A program made the translations under genes and the position numbers. Shown here piece by piece: positions 23,905 to 34,552 of a stretch of DNA of 64,000 nt. The notes beneath the pieces are model-generated. The model ran no database searches and had not been told where the DNA came from. It worked only from the letters and a program-made list of their open reading frames with translations. Each line of letters begins with the position of its first letter. The first letter of the stretch is position 1. Source of the DNA: Mycoplasma sp. 1654_15. Lineage in GTDB: Bacteria > Bacillota_I > Bacilli_A > Mycoplasmatales > Metamycoplasmataceae. The stretch spans positions 186,001 to 250,000 of the forward strand of contig NZ_CP051214.1 in the NCBI RefSeq assembly GCF_012516495.1, read 5' to 3'.

Positions 23905-25692
23905 ATGAAGAAGAAAACAAAAAGTAAATTTATAGCAACCTTAACATTAACAACAATTATTACTCCAACCTTATTTTTATTATCTTGTGGTCAAACAGCC
24001 CAAACTACTCCGTCAGTTGACAATAACAAGACTTCTCAACCGACTCCCACACCTTCTACTCCGCCAACTGACAACGGAAATTACGAATCAGCAACAACTC
24101 CGCCATCTGACAACGGAAATAACGAATCAGCAACAACTCCACCAAAACAAACAACTCCACAAACTCCGCCAACTCAACCAACTCCACCAGCTGACAACGG
24201 AAATAACGAATCAGCAACAACTCCACCAAAAGAAACAACTCCAGAACCTCAACCTCCACAACAAACTACTCCATCAGTTGACAAAAACAAGCCTTCTCAA
24301 CCAACCCCCCCATCTTCTACTCCACCAGTTGATAACGGAAATAACGAATCTGCAACAACTCCACCAGCAGGAACACCTTCAGAAACTCCGCCATCTCAAC
24401 CAACTCCACCAGTTGATAACGGAAATAACGGATCAGCAATAACTCCACCAGCAGGAACACCTTCAGAAACTCCACCACAACCAACTCCACCTCCTTTACC
24501 TATTAAAAAACCAGAAAAATCAACAGAAGAAAAACAAACAATCGATACTACTGAATTAGATGATCAAAATGTTTATCAAGCTAACAAAGACTACATTAAA
24601 GTAGGTTTTTGAAACATTTTGAATTACAATGACAATATAAAAGATAAAAAAGATTCTTTTGCAAAAACTTATAAAGCAAAAATGTTGGCAAAAACCATTG
24701 AATTCAATAACGCTGACATTGTAGGACTAGTTGAAGTAAACTCAGGTCAAAAAAACAAAGTAAATGGTGTCGACAGTATACTTGAAACTTTAAATAAAGA
24801 CAATCAAAATGCACAATGAAAATCAGTTGTAAGTGATGCAGTGCATGGACAAGGAAACGAAGGTCAACATGAACGAATTGCCTTCATTTATAAAGCATCT
24901 GTATTAGATATTTTAGAAATTAATAAGGAAAAACTTTATGGGTCAAATCCTTATTTAATTAATTATGAAAACCCTTTATTTGATTCTGTACCTGCATATT
25001 TCGCGACTCATAAAGCTAAAAAAGGAAAAGTAACTTTTGATAAAAAATTAACTACTAAAAAAGTAGATTTTGTTAGACCTCCAGTAGCAGCTAAGTTTAA
25101 ATTAAAAAATAGTGAGCAAGAATTTGTTCTTGTAGCTTCTCATTTTGATGCTCCTGGTGTAAATAGCAACCCAGTGCAACAAGGAAAAGAAGAAGGCGAA
25201 GTAGATAATACTAAATATGATTCTAAAAATGGATCACAAGAAATTTCTGAAGCAAATCACATGTTAGATACTATGAACTGATTTGAACAAAAAACACAAA
25301 CACCAAATCAGTTTTTTATGGCAGATACAAATATTCATGCAGCTTCAAATGACAATGCTTTTGAAAAATTACTTACACAATATAAACTATTAATTTCAAA
25401 AGACGAAAATACTTCATTGGGTTCAACTTTTGATAAATATTCAAGTTCATATGATAAAATTTTCTTCAAAAAAGAAGGAAGTTTAACAACAAAAAATGTT
25501 TACAAATATCCTTTATATGATGTAGTAAAAGACAAACTGACTACTGAAGATGAATTAACACAAGTTTTAAATAGTAAAGCAAAAAAAGGTAAACCAGTTG
25601 AGGATATTAAAGATAAAATTAAAGATCTAATTTCTGATCATTCTCCAGTGTTTGTAAGTATTAAAAAAGCTATAAAAAAGAAGGATAATTAA
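23905..25692 (+). CDS. MnuA-like membrane nuclease lipoprotein
   Basis: This is a 595-residue lipoprotein (lipobox FLLSC, Cys28). Residues about 30-205 form a Thr/Pro/Asn-rich stalk with repeated PPxDNGNNESATT units. The rest is an endonuclease/exonuclease/phosphatase (DNase I-like) domain with VGFWNILNY, VGLVEVN (metal-binding Glu), VASHFDAPG, FMADTNIH and the C-terminal SDHSPV active-site motif. Mycoplasma surface nucleases of this type degrade host DNA, including extracellular traps, to supply nucleotides. It is divergent from clpB. Four UGA Trp codons or fewer were noted in the enzyme domain. Confidence 0.85.
24061..24448 (+). repeat. 39-bp repeat units in the nuclease stalk
   Basis: Five copies begin near 24061, 24100, 24184, 24322 and 24406. 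The first two are directly adjacent (39 bp apart); the others are separated by Pro/Thr spacers. Each encodes PPxDNGNNESATT or a close variant. Confidence 0.8.
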
Positions 25693-25710
25693 CAAAATAT
25701 AAAACAAAAT

Positions 25711-26565
25711 ATGCAAATAAATTGATTTCCAGGACATATGAAAAAAGGGTTGGATGAAATTAAAGAAAAAGCCCTTATTGCAGATGTTTTTATCGTAGTT
25801 TTAGACGCTAGAGCTCCGCTTAGCACATATAATTTTGAATTTGATAAAATAAGTCCAAATAAGCCTAGGTTAATTGTTTTGACTAAAATTGATTTAGCAG
25901 ATAAACCAAAAGCATTAAGACTTGTTAAGCAACACTTTGCAAACAATAAAAATATAGTAGTATCTGTTAATTTAAAAGAACAAAATTCTAAAAAGATAAT
26001 TTTAAATTCACTTAAAAAATTACAACAAATAAAAAAAGAACAAAATTTGAAAAAAGGAATTTTAAATTCTCAATTAAGAGCTTTTGTGGTTGGCATTCCA
26101 AATAGCGGAAAAAGTACTTTAATAAATTTATTAGCAAATTCAAAAGTTAAAACAGGAAATATGCCTGGAATTACAAGAGCACAGCAATGAATTTCTACTG
26201 ATAATTTAATGCTTTTAGATACCCCAGGAATTTTGTGACCTAAATTTGATAACCAAGAAAATGCCTTTAAATTAGTAGCTATTGGTTCTATAAAGCAAGA
26301 ACTTTTCCCTCTAAATTTTTTATTTGAAACAAGTTATAAACTACTTTCTAGATTGTATCCAACAAGGATTGAGGAATTAAAATTAAAGCCTACTTTTGAT
26401 GATGTAGAAATTCAGAAAAATCTTATTCAACTAGCGGAAAATTTACATTTTTATAAAACAAAAAATTCCAAAAATAAATCAGAAGAAAAAGAGTTTGATT
26501 TAAATAGAACAATGCAATGATTTATTAATCATATTAAAAAAATAAATAATTTAACTTTTGATTAA
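25711..26565 (+). CDS. rbgA: Ribosome biogenesis GTPase RbgA (YlqF)
   Basis: This is a circularly permuted GTPase needed for late assembly of the 50S subunit. The 284-residue product starts MQINWFPGHM, typical of the family. Motifs come in permuted order: G4 TKID at about residue 60, then G1 GIPNSGKST, the G2 region MPGITRAQQ and G3 DTPG. A short helical C-terminal domain follows. Length and motif order are normal. The start at 25711 lies 18 bases after the nuclease gene, with only a weak RBS. Confidence 0.9.
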
Positions 26566-26619
26566 AATGTAGTATAATTAATTAGCAATTTACCAAAATA
26601 AAAAAATTAATAAAAAAAC

Positions 26620-26647
26620 TTGTTATTTTATTAAAAAATTGTATAAT
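26620..26647 (+). promoter_or_regulatory. Promoter of tRNA-Leu/tRNA-Lys
   Basis: TTGTTA (26620-26625) and TATAAT (26642-26647) are 16 bases apart and lie 18 bases before tRNA-Leu. Confidence 0.65.
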
Positions 26648-26665
26648 TATAAAACAGCAATGTAA

Positions 26666-26752
26666 GCTCGAGTGGCGGAACAGGTAGACGCAAGGGACTT
26701 AAAATCCCTCGGGAGCAATCCCGTGCTGGTTCAATTCCAGTCTCGAGCACCA
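26666..26752 (+). tRNA. tRNA-Leu (TAA)
   Basis: The acceptor stem GCTCGAG pairs with CTCGAGC and a long variable arm is present. The anticodon loop reads CTTAAAA, giving TAA, and the 3' CCA is encoded. It reads UUA, a common Leu codon in this AT-rich genome. Confidence 0.97.
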
Positions 26753-26756
26753 TTAT

Positions 26757-26832
26757 GCGCCCTTAGCTCAGCAGGTAGAGCAAATGACTTTTAATCATTG
26801 GGTCAGAGGTTCAAATCCTCTAGGGCGTACCA
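26757..26832 (+). tRNA. tRNA-Lys (TTT)
   Basis: A 76-base cloverleaf with acceptor GCGCCCT/AGGGCGT (one G-U pair), anticodon TTT and encoded CCA. It is co-transcribed with tRNA-Leu four bases upstream. Confidence 0.97.
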
Positions 26833-26847
26833 TTTCAAAAATGACCA

Positions 26848-26887
26848 AAATAAGAAAAAGTATTTACTACTTTTTCTTATTTTTTAT
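26848..26887 (+). terminator. Terminator of the Leu-Lys tRNA unit
   Basis: AATAAGAAAAAGTA pairs with TACTTTTTCTTATT across a five-base loop and is followed by T residues. Confidence 0.75.
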
Positions 26888-26922
26888 AAAATTAAGATAT
26901 ATTTAAATCAGAAAGAAGAATT

Positions 26923-27894
26923 ATGATTAAAAAAATAGGTATCTTAACATCTGGTGGAGATGCACCAGGAATGAACAATGCAGTTAGAGCTGTAGCGAAA
27001 AAAGCTTTATTACATGGAATAGAACCATTGCTAATAAAAGAAGGCTACAAAGGCATTTTAACTAAACAAATTTTTTCAGTTCAAGATTTTGATCTAGACA
27101 AAGCTTCTTCAGAAGGAGGAACAGTTATTTTCTCCTCAAGATTTCCTGAATTTCAAAACGATTCAGTAAGACAAGAAGCCAAAAAAATATTAGATGAATT
27201 TGGAATCCAAGCTTTAGTAGCTATTGGTGGCGATGGAACTTACAAGGGAGCCTATGAACTACACAAATTAGGAGTAAAAGTTATTGGAATTCCAGGAACT
27301 ATTGACAATGACATTCAAGAGACTGATTACACAATAGGTTTTGATACAGCTTTAAATACAATTGTTGAATCAGTTGATAAATTAAGAGACACAAGCAGAT
27401 CTCATAAAAGATGTTTCATTGTGGAAGTAATGGGAAGAGATTGTCAAGACTTAGCTCTTTATGGTGGTATAGCAACAGGCGCTGAAGTTATTATTACAAA
27501 TACTCATATTTTAACTGAAGAACAAATCGCTAATTTAGTTGATCAACAAATGAATCAACAAGGAAAAACAAGCACAATTGTTTTAACAGCTGAACATATT
27601 TATAAAGATTTAAAAGCAATCGCTAAGTTTGTTGAAAATAAAACAGGTATAGCAACTAGAGCAATGTCACTAGAGCATACACAAAGAGGTGGAAGACCTT
27701 CAGCATTTGAAAGAATCTTAGCTACTCAAATGGGGCACAAAGCAGTGGAATTATTATTAGAAAACAAATCCGGTTTAGCAATTAGTCATAAAAATGGTAA
27801 AATTGATGCTGTAAACATTACAAAAGTCTTTGTTACTAAACAGCCTCAAGACAATAAATTAGTATTAGAATACAACAAATTAAATCAAATTTAA
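26923..27894 (+). CDS. pfkA: ATP-dependent 6-phosphofructokinase
   Basis: This enzyme phosphorylates fructose 6-phosphate to fructose 1,6-bisphosphate, the committed glycolytic step. The 323-residue product matches the bacterial PfkA length. Visible motifs are TSGGDAPGMNN (ATP loop), GGDGTYKGA, the catalytic PGTIDNDI, GFDTALNTIVE, and EVMGRDCQDLA for the substrate site. It starts at ATG 26923 behind GAAAGAAGAA. It is followed seven bases later by a tiny basic peptide gene, with which it probably shares a transcript. Confidence 0.97.
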   Translation: MIKKIGILTSGGDAPGMNNAVRAVAKKALLHGIEPLLIKEGYKGILTKQIFSVQDFDLDKASSEGGTVIFSSRFPEFQNDSVRQEAKKILDEFGIQALVAIGGDGTYKGAYELHKLGVKVIGIPGTIDNDIQETDYTIGFDTALNTIVESVDKLRDTSRSHKRCFIVEVMGRDCQDLALYGGIATGAEVIITNTHILTEEQIANLVDQQMNQQGKTSTIVLTAEHIYKDLKAIAKFVENKTGIATRAMSLEHTQRGGRPSAFERILATQMGHKAVELLLENKSGLAISHKNGKIDAVNITKVFVTKQPQDNKLVLEYNKLNQI

Positions 27895-27901
27895 AAGGAA
27901 A

Positions 27902-28012
27902 ATGATGCGTAAAATTAGAAGACTAGAAATGGCTAAAAGAAAAGAAGAAAGAAGATTAAAAACTTCTAAATTAGCTAAAAAAGCAGCAGCTAAAAAAGCA
28001 GCTCAAGCATAA
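27902..28012 (+). CDS. Small highly basic peptide (36 residues)
   Basis: This short gene is tucked behind pfkA with an AAAAGGAAA RBS and ends just before a terminator. The 36-residue product is almost all Lys, Arg, Ala and Glu: it starts MMRKIRRLEMAKRKEERR and ends in Lys/Ala repeats (KLAKKAAAKKAAQA). It may be an RNA- or ribosome-binding peptide, judged only by composition. A good RBS, the tight spacing and the terminator after it support a real gene. I do not recognise the family. Confidence 0.55.
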   Translation: MMRKIRRLEMAKRKEERRLKTSKLAKKAAAKKAAQA

Positions 28013-28030
28013 AAAAATAATAATACAATT

Positions 28031-28053
28031 AAGTGCATTTATGCACTTTTTTT
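28031..28053 (+). terminator. Terminator of the pfkA unit
   Basis: AAGTGCA pairs with TGCACTT across TTTA and is followed by a T8 run. Confidence 0.85.
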
Positions 28054-28066
28054 ATAATTTTTATTG

Positions 28067-28072
28067 TAAAAT
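28067..28072 (+). promoter_or_regulatory. -10 box close to the DUF2130 start
   Basis: TAAAAT, preceded by TG at -1 of an extended -10, ends eight bases before ATG 28081. No SD is present, so the mRNA may be leaderless. Confidence 0.4.
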
Positions 28073-28080
28073 ACTAAATT

Positions 28081-29499
28081 ATGAGTAAAAAAATTAAAGT
28101 TAAATTAGTTGATAAAGAAAAATTAACATTTGAATTGCTAGAAGACGCACAAAAAGGTGATAGATTCACATTAACAGATGAAGATAGAGAGTGATTACAA
28201 TCAATCGACTCAATAATTGAACAAGACATAGAAAAATACATATCTGAGAAGAAAAAAGAAGACTGAAAAAAAGAATTTTTATTAAACGATGAAGAAGTAA
28301 ATAAGTTAAGAGAACAAATAGAAAATTTAAAAACATCTCAAAATAAATCTAGAAACCAAATTGCTAATTTAGAAAATGAACAAAAAATTGAATTAGATAA
28401 AAAAGATTTCGAAATTATTCGTTTAACAGATAAACTAAATGATTTGACTAATTCTCTTCAAGAAAAAGAAGAAGAGTTACAAAAACGCTTTGAAGTGAAA
28501 CAAGAAAATTTAATAAATACTCTTGAAACAGAAAAAAAAGTACTAAAACAAGAATATGAATCTAAAGAAAACCAAAAATTTTTAGAACAAAAAGAAGAAC
28601 TTACAAAGCAAATTAATAAAGAAAAAGAAGAATTTTTTAACAAACAGCTAGAACAATCTAAAAACGATTGAAAAGAACTAAAAGAACAAGAAAAAGAAAA
28701 ATACGAAAAAGATTTGACAGAAAAACAAGAAATTATTGAAGATCTTAAAAAACAATTAGACAGAAGACAACATACAAATTCAAAACGAATTGGTGAAGAT
28801 TTTGAAAACTGATTACAAAAAACTTTTTATGAAAGTTTTTCTAACTTAGATGAAACAGTTACATATGAAAAAATAACTAAAAATGATGCTAATAATGAAA
28901 AGGCAGATGCATTAATAAAATTTAATTTTTTCTCAAATGTTAAAAAAGAAAATATTCAAGAAACTATTACTATTGAAGCCAAATCCGAATCTAATTCTGG
29001 TTCACAAAAAAATTCTTCATTTTATAAAAAATTAGATAGAAATAGAGAACAACAAAAATCTAAATATGCTATTTTGGTAACAGAATTAGAGGAAAAAGAT
29101 GAGTTTTCTATTAAATCAGTATCTGAATACAAAAATATGTATGTATGTAGACCTCAATACTTTATTTTACTAATTAATGTTTTATTTCACTTCGCAAAAA
29201 AAGAGAGTGAACTTACAAATGTTGAATTAAACTTTAAAACAAAAGAAGAAATACAAAAAGAATTTGAAAACTTTAAAAAAGACTCAATTGAAAAATTAGT
29301 TGATAAGGTAGATAAACAAATTCCTGATATGTTCAAACAAGTTGAAAGTATTGAAAAAGCTGTTGAAAAATTAAGAGAAATTCTTAATGATAAATTTGTA
29401 AAATATTTCAATCAATTTAAAAGTAAATTAGAAGAATTAACAATAAAAAAACAATTATTGAAAAAAATAGATTCTATAACAGAAGATGATAGCTACTAA
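28081..29499 (+). CDS. DUF2130 family coiled-coil protein
   Basis: This is a 472-residue cytoplasmic protein. Residues about 60-240 form a long Lys/Glu-rich coiled coil. The C-terminal domain begins at SKRIGEDFENWL and has TITIEAKSES and REQQKSKYAILVTEL. These match DUF2130, a family with an apparent nuclease-like (PD-(D/E)XK-type) core. A second helical stretch ends the protein. Its role is unknown; a DNA- or RNA-related role would be inference. It overlaps the rarA start by 14 bases, so the two are translationally linked. Confidence 0.7.
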
Positions 29500-30703
29500 A
29501 TTAAGACCAGAAAATTTAGATGAATTTGTTGGTCAACCACATTTAAGAACATTACTTAAAAAACTTATACAAACACAAGATAAATCTTCTTTTATTTTCT
29601 ACGGACCTTCAGGTACAGGAAAGACTTCTTTAGCAATTCTGTTAGCAAAAAATTTAAATTTAAAATTTGATATTTTTAATGCTAGTATAGAAAACAAATC
29701 TGATTTGCTTCAGAAAATAAAGGATAATCAAGTTTTAATCATAGATGAGGTACATAGACTAAATAAAGATAAACAAGACATTTTGCTTTCACATTTAGAA
29801 CAAGGAGAATTAACTTTTTATCTTTGTACAACAGAAAATCCTTTTTTTAAAATAGTTCCTGCGATAAGAAGTAGAACTTATCTCTTAGAATTTAAACCTC
29901 TAAGTTTTGAAGATATATTTTTAAGACTAAGTTTATACTTAAAAAATAATAATTTAGGTCAAATAATAGACGATAATTTACTTAAATTTATTATCAGACA
30001 TTCAAATGGTGATCTTAGACAATCTTTGAACAATTTATCTTTAATTTTGAAGCTAAATAAGAAGAAAAACATAGAAAAAGAAGACATAAAAGCAATCATT
30101 CCATCAATGAATTTTTATTCAGATGAAAAAGGTGATAATCACTATGATTATTTAAGTGCTTTCCATAAGTCATTAAGAGGTTCTGATATTGATGCTTCTC
30201 TTTATTATGGAGCTATAATATTACATTCGGGAGATGTTGATGGCTTAATTAGAAGACTCATCGCTGTTGTTCACGAAGATATAGGTCTAGCTAATCCTTT
30301 GCTTTCTATAAAAGTTCAAAGTGCAATTTGAGCAATGGAAAGACTGGGCATGCCTGAAATGAAATTACCTCTTGCTCATATTATTTGTGAAATTGCTTTA
30401 AGTCCAAAATCGAATTCGACATATTTAGCTTTTGAAAAAGCTCAAGACTTGATAAACTCAAATCAAATTTATACTCCCCCAAATCATTTACGTGATTCGC
30501 ATTATCAGTCAGCTTTTAAATTAAATCGTGGTGTTGGTTATAAATACCCCCATGATTTTGAAAATCACTGAATTTTTCAACAATATATGCCAGATAAATT
30601 AAAAAATCAAGTATTATTTACATACTCAAATTCTCAAGCTGAAGTAAAATTTAAAAAATATTGAGATAATATAAAGAAAAATGAAGGAAAAAATGGATTA
30701 TAA
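29486..30703 (+). CDS. rarA: Replication-associated recombination ATPase RarA
   Basis: This is an AAA+ ATPase related to clamp-loader subunits, acting at stalled forks with SSB. The 405-residue product begins RPENLDEFVGQPHL and has Walker A GPSGTGKTS, Walker B LIIDEVHRL, sensor 1 CTTENP and arginine-finger region IRSRTYLLEF. The C-terminal tetramerisation domain is recognisable by GDVDGLIRRL, VHEDIGLANP, MPEMKLPLA and the terminal YKYPHDFENHW. It overlaps its upstream neighbour, and pheS starts inside its end. Confidence 0.92.
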
Positions 30704-31649
30704 AAAATTACTAAATGAATTTGTAATTAATAATTTAGAAGATTTAAAATTAGCTAAAAATACTTTTTTTGGTAAAGATAGTTATTTAGCTCAACTTCAA
30801 AATCAACTAAAATCTGCTTCAAATGAAGAAAAAAAAGAACTTGGAAAACAAATTAGCCAAATAAGACAAGAAGCTGATACTTTCTTTCAAAATCAAGCAA
30901 AATTACTTGAAGAAAAAAGAATAAATGAACAAATTCAAAAAGAATGAATTGATATAAATTTACCAACTAATAGCTTTGCTAGTTTACACCCTTTAACTTT
31001 AATTGAAACCAGAATCAGAGAATGATTTTTAGTAAATGGTTATTTTGAAGTTAAAGCTAGTGAAATAGAAAATGATGAATACAATTTTGAAAGACTAAAT
31101 ATTCCAAAAAATCATCCAGCTCGAGATATGCAAGATAGTTTGTATATAGACGAAAAACATTTATTAAGAACTCATAATACTGGTGTTAGTGCAAGAATGT
31201 TAGAACTTAATAAAAACAAAGCATTTAGTCAATTTTGTATGGGTAAAGTTTATAGAAATGATGAAGATGATCAAACACATTCACATCAATTTAGTCAATT
31301 AGACTTTATTTCTGTAGGTAATTTAACTATTACTGATTTAATTGGAACCTTAAAGAGTTTTTTAACTTATGTTTTCGAAACAGATTTAGAATTTAAATTC
31401 AGACCTTCATTTTTCCCATTTACTGAACCATCTTTAGAGGTAGATATTTTTTATAAAAATAGATGAATTGAGATTTTAGGCTCAGGAATGATTCATCCAA
31501 ATGTGCTCAAAAAAGCAGGATATACAAACAATTTTAGAGCCATAGCAGCAGGTGTAGGTCTTGAAAGACTTGCAATGATTAAATACGGAATTGAAGATAT
31601 TCGAGAACTTTACAAAAACGATTTACGTTTTTTAAAACAATTTAAATAA
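30693..31649 (+). CDS. pheS: Phenylalanine-tRNA ligase alpha subunit
   Basis: This is the catalytic subunit of the alpha2-beta2 synthetase that charges tRNA-Phe. At 318 residues it is slightly short. An N-terminal coiled coil (to about residue 90) precedes the class II core. Motif 2 appears in [20 protein letters not shown], and [13 protein letters not shown] and the motif 3 segment [16 protein letters not shown] follow. I chose ATG 30693, nine bases after AAGG; ATG 30681 is an in-frame alternative. The start lies within the 3' end of rarA, and pheT follows at 11 bases. Confidence 0.93.
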
Positions 31650-31660
31650 AAGGATTTGCA

Positions 31661-33847
31661 ATGATTTTTTCACTTAAAAAATTAAAACAATTAGCTAATT
31701 TAGATGAACATATTTCTTTAGAAGACATTACAAAAGCTATAAATTCCATTGGTTTTGAACTAGAATCTGCAACAAAATTAAATAATATTAAAGGAATTAA
31801 ATTTGGACACATTGTTGAACTTTATAAAAATCCAAATGCAGATAATCTAACAGTTTGTAAAATAGAATTTGAAGATAAACAAAGAATTATTCAAACAAGA
31901 GCTACAAATTTAAAGCAAAATGATTATGTTATGGCTTTTGTTCCAGGCGCTTCTAGTGGTGAAATTACTTTCAGTGCTAAGGAATTAAAAGGAATAATTT
32001 CTGAAGGAATGTTAGTGTCTTTAAATGAATTAGGCTTTGATGATTCTTTAGTTTCTAAAGACTTAGCAAATGGTATTTTTAGCTTTAAAAAAGTAGATTT
32101 ATCTTTAGATCCTTTAGCTTTTTTCGACTTAGATGATTATTTATTAGATATTAAAATTTTAGCTAATCGTGCTGATGCAAATTCTTACTTAATTATGGCA
32201 AAAGAATTAGCAGCTTACTTTAGAACTACAACTTCAAAATTGTCTATAAAAACAAAACCTAGTTTTAAATCTGACTTTATTTTTGAAGACTTTTTAGATA
32301 ATAAACTAACTGGAATAGAAGCTAAAATTGACAATGATTTTGAACTTAGTATTCAAGATCAATTACTTTTATTAAAATCTTCAATTAAACTTGTAAATCC
32401 GATCGTTGATTTAACAAATCTTACTTTAATTATGACAGGTCAACCTGTACATGTTTATGATGTAGACAAATTAAAAACCACAAAAATTTTAAAACCAGCT
32501 ATAAAATCAAATGTTAGCGAAAATATTTTAGGAAAAAAAGAAGTAAATGTTTCTAATTCTTTAGTCATTACCAACGAAAATGAAGAAGTTTTAACTTTTC
32601 CAGCAGTAATTGGTTTGGAAAAAAATGCAGTTGATTCTGATAGCAAAAATGTTTTATTTGAAATCGGAATATTTGATACTACACAAACAAGAAAAACTGT
32701 AAAAGAATTAAGAGTTTCTAACTTAACTTCTAATAGAGCTATTAAAAATTTTGCTTATGGTTCTATTCATCTTGCACACAAATTTTTAAAATCACATTTA
32801 AATAATTATTCTTTTTCAATAAATTTAAATGAGATTCAAAAACAAGAAATAGAATTAAATATTCATAAAATGCAACACATTGCAGGTGTTAAATTCTGTT
32901 GTGATCCAGAGTTTAAAAATACTATATTTTCTCTCAAATCTTTAGGTTTTGAATTTGATTTTAAAAACAAAAAAGTAAAAATACCTACATATAGATATGA
33001 TATTGAACTAAATGAAGATCTTTTAGAAGAAATTTTAAGATTCTATGGTTATACAAAATTAGAACCAACTGTTCCTAAAAATACAGTTTTTAAAATTCAA
33101 AAAACCAATACTTTAAAAGAACAAGTAAAAGTATTAGGTTTTAACGAAATTAAAACTTATACTTTAATTTCTAAACAAAAAAACGAATTTAATCCATTTG
33201 ATTTTGACGAGCAAATAAATCTAAAAACCTTCTTATCTAAAGAAAGAGAAACCATTAGGAACACACAAGCTATTTCAATTTCTGAAGCTTTAGAACATAA
33301 TATTAAAAGAAAAATTTCTAAAATTAGCTTATTTGAAATAGGAATGATTAATTCAGAGATCAACACTTTAATTTTAGCCACTACTGAATTTAATTTTTTT
33401 GAATTAAAACAAAAATTATTTGATTTATTTTCCTTAGATTTTGAGTTTATAAGAACAAATTCAGAACAATTTCATAATGGAGTTTCTGCTAAAATATATT
33501 ATAATAGTCAACTAATAGGTTGAATAGGTAAACCACATCCAAAATTAAAATTAGTAGATGCATTTTATCTAGAAATTAATTTAGATGCTATTAAAAAATT
33601 TGTAAAAAATATTAAATTTAACCCATATGATTCTAATGAATTAAAAACCAGAGATATTACTTTTACTCTAAATACACATCAATCTATAGAAGAAGAAATA
33701 AATAAATTAAAAGATATTCCAGGAATTTTTTCAATCAGTTTAAAAGATTCTATAAATATAGATAAAAAACAAAAAATTACACTACATTTAGTGTGTGATG
33801 AAAAATCTATAGAATTTATTAACAAAATTTATGAAAACCTGTTATAA
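31661..33847 (+). CDS. pheT: Phenylalanine-tRNA ligase beta subunit
   Basis: This is the partner of PheS, contributing tRNA binding and editing. The 728-residue product has an N-terminal EMAP/OB tRNA-binding domain (KNPNADNLTVCKIEF, residues about 40-150), then B3/B4 and B5 domains, and ends with the FDX-ACB anticodon-binding domain (region NPYDSNELKTRDITFTL). It contains one UGA Trp codon at 33521-33523. It is shorter than the roughly 790 residues usual in other bacteria, as in other mycoplasmas. The AAAGGA RBS fits ATG 31661. Confidence 0.93.
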
Positions 33848-33912
33848 TTATTCTTACCTACTCACATTGAAAAGAAATTTAATAAAATTTTATGAAATAT
33901 AAAAAATTTTGT

Positions 33913-33918
33913 TATAAT
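33913..33918 (+). promoter_or_regulatory. rpmF promoter (-10 box)
   Basis: TATAAT in the context TTGTTATAATTATT lies 40 bases before rpmF. The same TGTTATAATTATT context recurs before rpsF. Confidence 0.6.
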
Positions 33919-33957
33919 TATTATGCTTTTTAAATTTAGAAACACAAAGGAGAGATA

Positions 33958-34143
33958 ATGGCAATAGTACCAAAGCGTAAAACATCAAAACAACGTAAAC
34001 ACAAAAGAAGAACTCACGATGTATTAACATCACCAACTTTAGTAACTTGTGGAACTTGTTCAGGAAAATCATTACCTCACCATGCATGTTCAAATTGTGG
34101 TTTCTATAAAGGTAAAAAAGTTATTGAAGGTCTACAAAAATAA
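33958..34143 (+). CDS. rpmF: 50S ribosomal protein L32
   Basis: L32 is a small zinc-ribbon protein of the large subunit. The 61-residue product begins MAIVPKRKTSKQRKHKRRTH, as L32 usually does. It has two CxxC pairs, CGTC and CSNC, for zinc. An AAAGGAGA RBS sits seven bases before the start. It is transcribed on its own or ahead of the tRNA cluster 38 bases downstream. Confidence 0.97.
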   Translation: MAIVPKRKTSKQRKHKRRTHDVLTSPTLVTCGTCSGKSLPHHACSNCGFYKGKKVIEGLQK

Positions 34144-34181
34144 ATTTCTTTAACTTCAATATGTGCTAGAAATAGCAAAAA

Positions 34182-34256
34182 GCCGATTTAGCTCAGCGGT
34201 AGAGCAGCTGGCTGTTAACCAGTTGGTCGCAGGTTCGATCCCCGCAATCGGCGCCA
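34182..34256 (+). tRNA. tRNA-Asn (GTT)
   Basis: A 75-base cloverleaf with acceptor GCCGATT/AATCGGC, anticodon GTT and encoded CCA. It is the first of a five-tRNA cluster. Confidence 0.97.
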
Positions 34257-34260
34257 TATT

Positions 34261-34336
34261 GGCCCGTTGGTGAAGCGGTTAACACACATGGTTTTCATCC
34301 ATGGATTCACGGGTTCGATCCCCGTACGGGTCACCA
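34261..34336 (+). tRNA. tRNA-Glu (TTC)
   Basis: A 76-base cloverleaf with acceptor GGCCCGT/ACGGGTC, anticodon TTC and encoded CCA. Confidence 0.97.
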
Positions 34337-34342
34337 TTTTTA

Positions 34343-34418
34343 GGAAGATTAGCTCAGCTGGGAGAGCATCGCCCTTACAAGGCGAGGGTCGTGGGTTCGA
34401 TCCCCTCATCTTCCACCA
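34343..34418 (+). tRNA. tRNA-Val (TAC)
   Basis: A 76-base cloverleaf with acceptor GGAAGAT/ATCTTCC, anticodon TAC and encoded CCA. Confidence 0.97.
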
Positions 34419-34421
34419 TAT

Positions 34422-34497
34422 GCCGTCTTAGCTCAGCTGGCAGAGCAACTGCCTTGTAAGCAGTAGGTCGTAGGTTCAAATCCTATAGACGGCACCA
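34422..34497 (+). tRNA. tRNA-Thr (TGT)
   Basis: A 76-base cloverleaf with acceptor GCCGTCT/AGACGGC, anticodon TGT and encoded CCA. A second tRNA-Thr (GGT) lies at 49477-49552 on the other strand. Confidence 0.97.
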
Positions 34498-34499
34498 TT

Positions 34500-34545
34500 T
34501 ATGTTACTTGGTAGTTTTAATTAGGTTCGATTCCTATAAAACATA
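34500..34545 (+). pseudogene. Possible tRNA relic (acceptor, D-arm remnant and T-arm only)
   Basis: Between tRNA-Thr and tRNA-Leu, TATGTT (34500-34505) can pair with AACATA (34540-34545). A GGTAG D-loop-like piece follows, and then a T-arm with TAGG, the 7-base loop TTCGATT and CCTA. The anticodon arm is missing and no CCA is encoded. It looks like a deleted tRNA gene, but it is short enough that chance cannot be excluded. Confidence 0.4.
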
Positions 34546-34552
34546 CAATTAA

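Noticed and set aside
23987-24442. Long open frame in a second phase across the nuclease stalk
   Set aside because: It is a by-product of the repeats; the lipoprotein frame has the signal peptide, RBS and enzyme domain.
34215-34409. Minus-strand open frame across tRNA-Asn, Glu and Val
   Set aside because: It lies wholly over tRNA genes, which commonly give such spurious frames.
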